From NCBI RefSeq assembly GCF_000349325.1, contig NC_020504.1:6172053-6236052 (forward strand): a stretch of DNA of 64,000 nucleotides, written 5' to 3'. This document shows, in pieces, positions 62,436 to 64,000 of this stretch (its first letter is position 1; each line of letters starts with the position of its first letter). The DNA comes from Streptomyces davaonensis JCM 4913 (GTDB lineage: Bacteria > Actinomycetota > Actinomycetes > Streptomycetales > Streptomycetaceae). The notes under the pieces are model-generated. The model worked only from the letters and a program-made list of their open reading frames with translations. It was not told the DNA's origin and searched no databases. The position numbers and the translations under genes are program-made.

Positions 62436-63285
62436 GGACGTCAGCACGCTGACCCGCACCGAGCGGCGGCGGCTGGTGAAGGCGTTCCTGGAGGTCAAAC
62501 GGCGGGGCGAGTACGACGAGTTCGTGCGGATGCACATCGAGTACTACGTCTCCGACGGCGAGGGCGGACTGCGTACGGCCCATATGGCGCCCTCCTTCCT
62601 GCCCTGGCACCGGCAGTTCCTGCTGGATCTGGAGCGGGCGCTGCGCCGGGTGGACTCCTCGGTGACGCTGCCGTACTGGGACTGGACCAGGAACCGGACC
62701 GCCGGTTCCGTGCCCTGGACCGCGGATCTGCTCGGCGGCACCGGGCGGATCACCGACCGGCAGGTGATGACCGGGCCGTTCGCCTACGCGGAGGGCAACT
62801 GGACGATCCGGGAGAGCGTCACGGACGGGCGGTTCCTGACCCGGGACCTCGGTCGGCGGCGCGATCCGATCGCGCTGCCGACCAAGAGCGATCTGGAGTG
62901 GGCGCTGTCGGACCCGGTCTACGACGCCGGGCCGTGGGACTCCACCGTCCGCAAGGGGTTCCGCAACAAGCTGGAGGGGTGGGGCGCCGGGCGCGGGCCG
63001 GTGGCCTGGCGCAACCACAACCGGGTGCACCGCTGGGTCGGCGGGGACATGGTCGGCGGCGCGTCCGTCAACGACCCGGTGTTCTGGCTGCACCACGCCT
63101 TCATCGACCTGTGCTGGACGCGCTGGCAGCGGCGGCACCGGGTGCACCGCTACCTCCCGGCGAAGCCGCCCGCGTCCGGGGACGAGCAGCGGGGGCGGAT
63201 CGTCGCGCGGCACGAGAAGCTGCCGCCGTGGGACGTGACGCCGGACCAGTTGGAGGACGTCAGCCGGATCTACCGGTACGCGTGA
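62419..63285 (+). CDS. melC2: Tyrosinase
   Basis: 288-aa type 3 copper enzyme that hydroxylates and oxidises tyrosine and DOPA to melanin. CuA ligands are H39 (RMHIEYY), H55 and H64 (AHMAPSFLPWHRQF). CuB ligands are H200 and H204 (NHNRVHRWVGG) and H226 (FWLHHAFIDL). It lacks its own signal and is exported with MelC1. The ATG lies inside melC1, so the two are translated together. It is slightly longer than the classic 273-aa enzyme. Confidence 0.96.
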   Translation: MAYTRKDVSTLTRTERRRLVKAFLEVKRRGEYDEFVRMHIEYYVSDGEGGLRTAHMAPSFLPWHRQFLLDLERALRRVDSSVTLPYWDWTRNRTAGSVPWTADLLGGTGRITDRQVMTGPFAYAEGNWTIRESVTDGRFLTRDLGRRRDPIALPTKSDLEWALSDPVYDAGPWDSTVRKGFRNKLEGWGAGRGPVAWRNHNRVHRWVGGDMVGGASVNDPVFWLHHAFIDLCWTRWQRRHRVHRYLPAKPPASGDEQRGRIVARHEKLPPWDVTPDQLEDVSRIYRYA

Positions 63286-63295
63286 GGTCGATCGG

Positions 63296-63330
63296 CCATG
63301 GCGTTTCGTCCATGGCGTTTCGTCCATGGC
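63296..63330. repeat. 14-bp tandem repeat after melC2
   Basis: CCATGGCGTTTCGT occurs twice in a row (63296-63309, 63310-63323), then CCATGGC. It lies in the 3' untranslated part of melC2, before the terminator. Likely slippage or a small duplication. Confidence 0.8.
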
Positions 63331-63336
63331 ATGGGG

Positions 63337-63368
63337 AGAGCCCCGGCGCTCGGAGGTGCCGGGGCTCT
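63337..63368. terminator. Bidirectional terminator between melC2 and chaplin
   Basis: Perfect 11-bp arms AGAGCCCCGGC and GCCGGGGCTCT with a 10-base loop and TTT on the plus side. Confidence 0.88.
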
Positions 63369-63383
63369 TTCCGTACGAGGGTG

Positions 63384-63680
63384 TCAGTCGCCGTAGCCAT
63401 TGCCGTGGCCGTGGCCGCCGCCGTGCTTGTCCTTGTGGTCGTCGGCGTTGACGCAGGTGTTGCCGAAGGCCGGGTTCAGCAGGGCGATCACGTTGACGGT
63501 GTTCCCGCACAGGTTGACGGGGACGTGGATCGGGACCTGGACGACGTTGCCCGAGGCGACGCCGGGCGAGTGCGCGGCCGTGCCGTCTGCGCCCGCGTCC
63601 GCCAGGGCCATTCCGGCCCCGCCGACCACCATGGCACTGGTGCCGACGGCTACAGCGGCTGCCTTCGCGATGCGAGACAT
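63384..63680 (-). CDS. chpG: Chaplin with His/Gly-rich C-terminal tail
   Basis: 98-aa secreted chaplin. Signal ends near GMALADA. The chaplin domain HSPGVASGNVVQVPIHVPVN continues to LCGNTVNVIALLNPAFGNTC with both cysteines, then a charged tail DDHKDKHGGGHGHGNGYGD. AAGGAG precedes the ATG at 63680. The tail has four histidines in spacing that could bind copper or zinc, unusual among short chaplins. It converges on the tyrosinase gene, which needs copper. The symbol is by recollection of S. coelicolor gene order. Confidence 0.92.
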   Translation of the reverse strand: MSRIAKAAAVAVGTSAMVVGGAGMALADAGADGTAAHSPGVASGNVVQVPIHVPVNLCGNTVNVIALLNPAFGNTCVNADDHKDKHGGGHGHGNGYGD

Positions 63681-63740
63681 CAACTTCTCCTTTGACTCGG
63701 TGAGCTCGGCGGCGGCAGTTCGCGCCGCCGCACTTCCCCT

Positions 63741-63768
63741 ACAACGCCGGTGATCGCGGGGGGTCACG
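63741..63768 (-). promoter_or_regulatory. BldN-like promoter of the His-tailed chaplin
   Basis: On the minus strand: CGTGAC (63768-63763), 16 bases, CGTTGT (63746-63741), 60 bases before the ATG. Each hexamer differs by one base from the consensus. Confidence 0.5.
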
Positions 63769-63837
63769 CCGAACCGGCCGGGATCACCCCCGGCGTTGAG
63801 CCGAGCGGGGGTGTGGCGCGTGGTGTGGCGGTGAGTG

Positions 63838-64000
63838 TCAGGGGAGCTGTCGCAGGGGTGAGCCCGCGAGGTAGGCCCTGATGTTCTCGACCGCCTGGCC
63901 GTAGTAGGTGCGGTAGTTGGCCTGGGAGACATAGCCGAGGTGCGGGGTGGCCAGGAGGCGGGGCGCGGTGCGCATCGGGTGGTCGGCGGGGAGCGGCTCG
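63838..64000 (-). CDS. D-2-hydroxyacid dehydrogenase, C-terminal end only
   Basis: The last 53 residues of a gene that enters from beyond the right edge. LLATPHLGYVSQANYRTYYGQAV contains the catalytic histidine in the PH motif typical of D-isomer-specific 2-hydroxyacid dehydrogenases. The stop TGA is at 63840-63838. The substrate cannot be told from this fragment. Confidence 0.8.
   Translation of the reverse strand, partial: EPLPADHPMRTAPRLLATPHLGYVSQANYRTYYGQAVENIRAYLAGSPLRQLP

Noticed and set aside
63296..63330. 14-bp tandem repeat as an integration (att) site
   Set aside because: No integrase, tRNA gene or element boundary is nearby; it lies in a transcript tail.

Overview
The window is high-GC actinobacterial DNA and almost certainly the chromosome of a Streptomyces. 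It carries rodlin and chaplin genes (surface proteins of aerial hyphae and spores), the melC1-melC2 tyrosinase pair, two in-frame TTA codons in one gene, and frequent GTG starts with 4-base overlaps. From memory, the order citrate synthase, copper ATPase, inositol genes, acyl-CoA synthetase, rodlins, chpD/chpA, chpF, melC, chpG resembles the SCO2699-SCO2736 part of S. coelicolor. That is recollection, not an alignment.

Bases 1-15,300 are mostly sugar metabolism. A LacI regulator (cut by the window edge) faces a three-gene operon encoding a Gfo/Idh/MocA dehydrogenase, a DUF993 aldolase-like protein and a sugar isomerase. After a winged-helix regulator come an isoprenoid-synthase-like gene with two TTA codons, overlapped by a membrane NACHT NTPase. 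A ribose operon (rbsR-A-CB-K-D) follows on the minus strand; its permease and binding protein are fused, and two identical operators precede it.

Bases 15,300-42,700 are mixed housekeeping: a RecD2-like helicase, citrate synthase behind two strong palindromes, a CsoR-type copper module (copZ-copA), an antiporter, an alcohol dehydrogenase, a myo-inositol operon (iolC, aldolase, iolB, iolD, mmsA), a lipoprotein, an amino-acid permease, a stand-alone condensation-domain protein, a hydrolase-ABC fusion with its permease, a VWA lipoprotein and an acyl-CoA ligase.

Bases 42,700-64,000 form a cell-surface region. Three rodlins, a short chaplin and a long wall-anchored chaplin are followed by an ATP-grasp protein, a GH26 glycosidase and an eight-gene exopolysaccharide operon on the minus strand. 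Then come another chaplin, three small Ala/Pro-rich secreted proteins, a VKOR thiol-oxidation enzyme, the tyrosinase pair and a chaplin with a His-rich tail. Several rodlin and chaplin genes share an upstream pattern resembling promoters of the developmental sigma factor BldN (-35 like CGTAAC or GCAACC, 16 bases, -10 like CGTTGA). The last 163 bases are the 3' end of a D-2-hydroxyacid dehydrogenase gene. No rRNA, tRNA, CRISPR array, insertion sequence or prophage was recognised.
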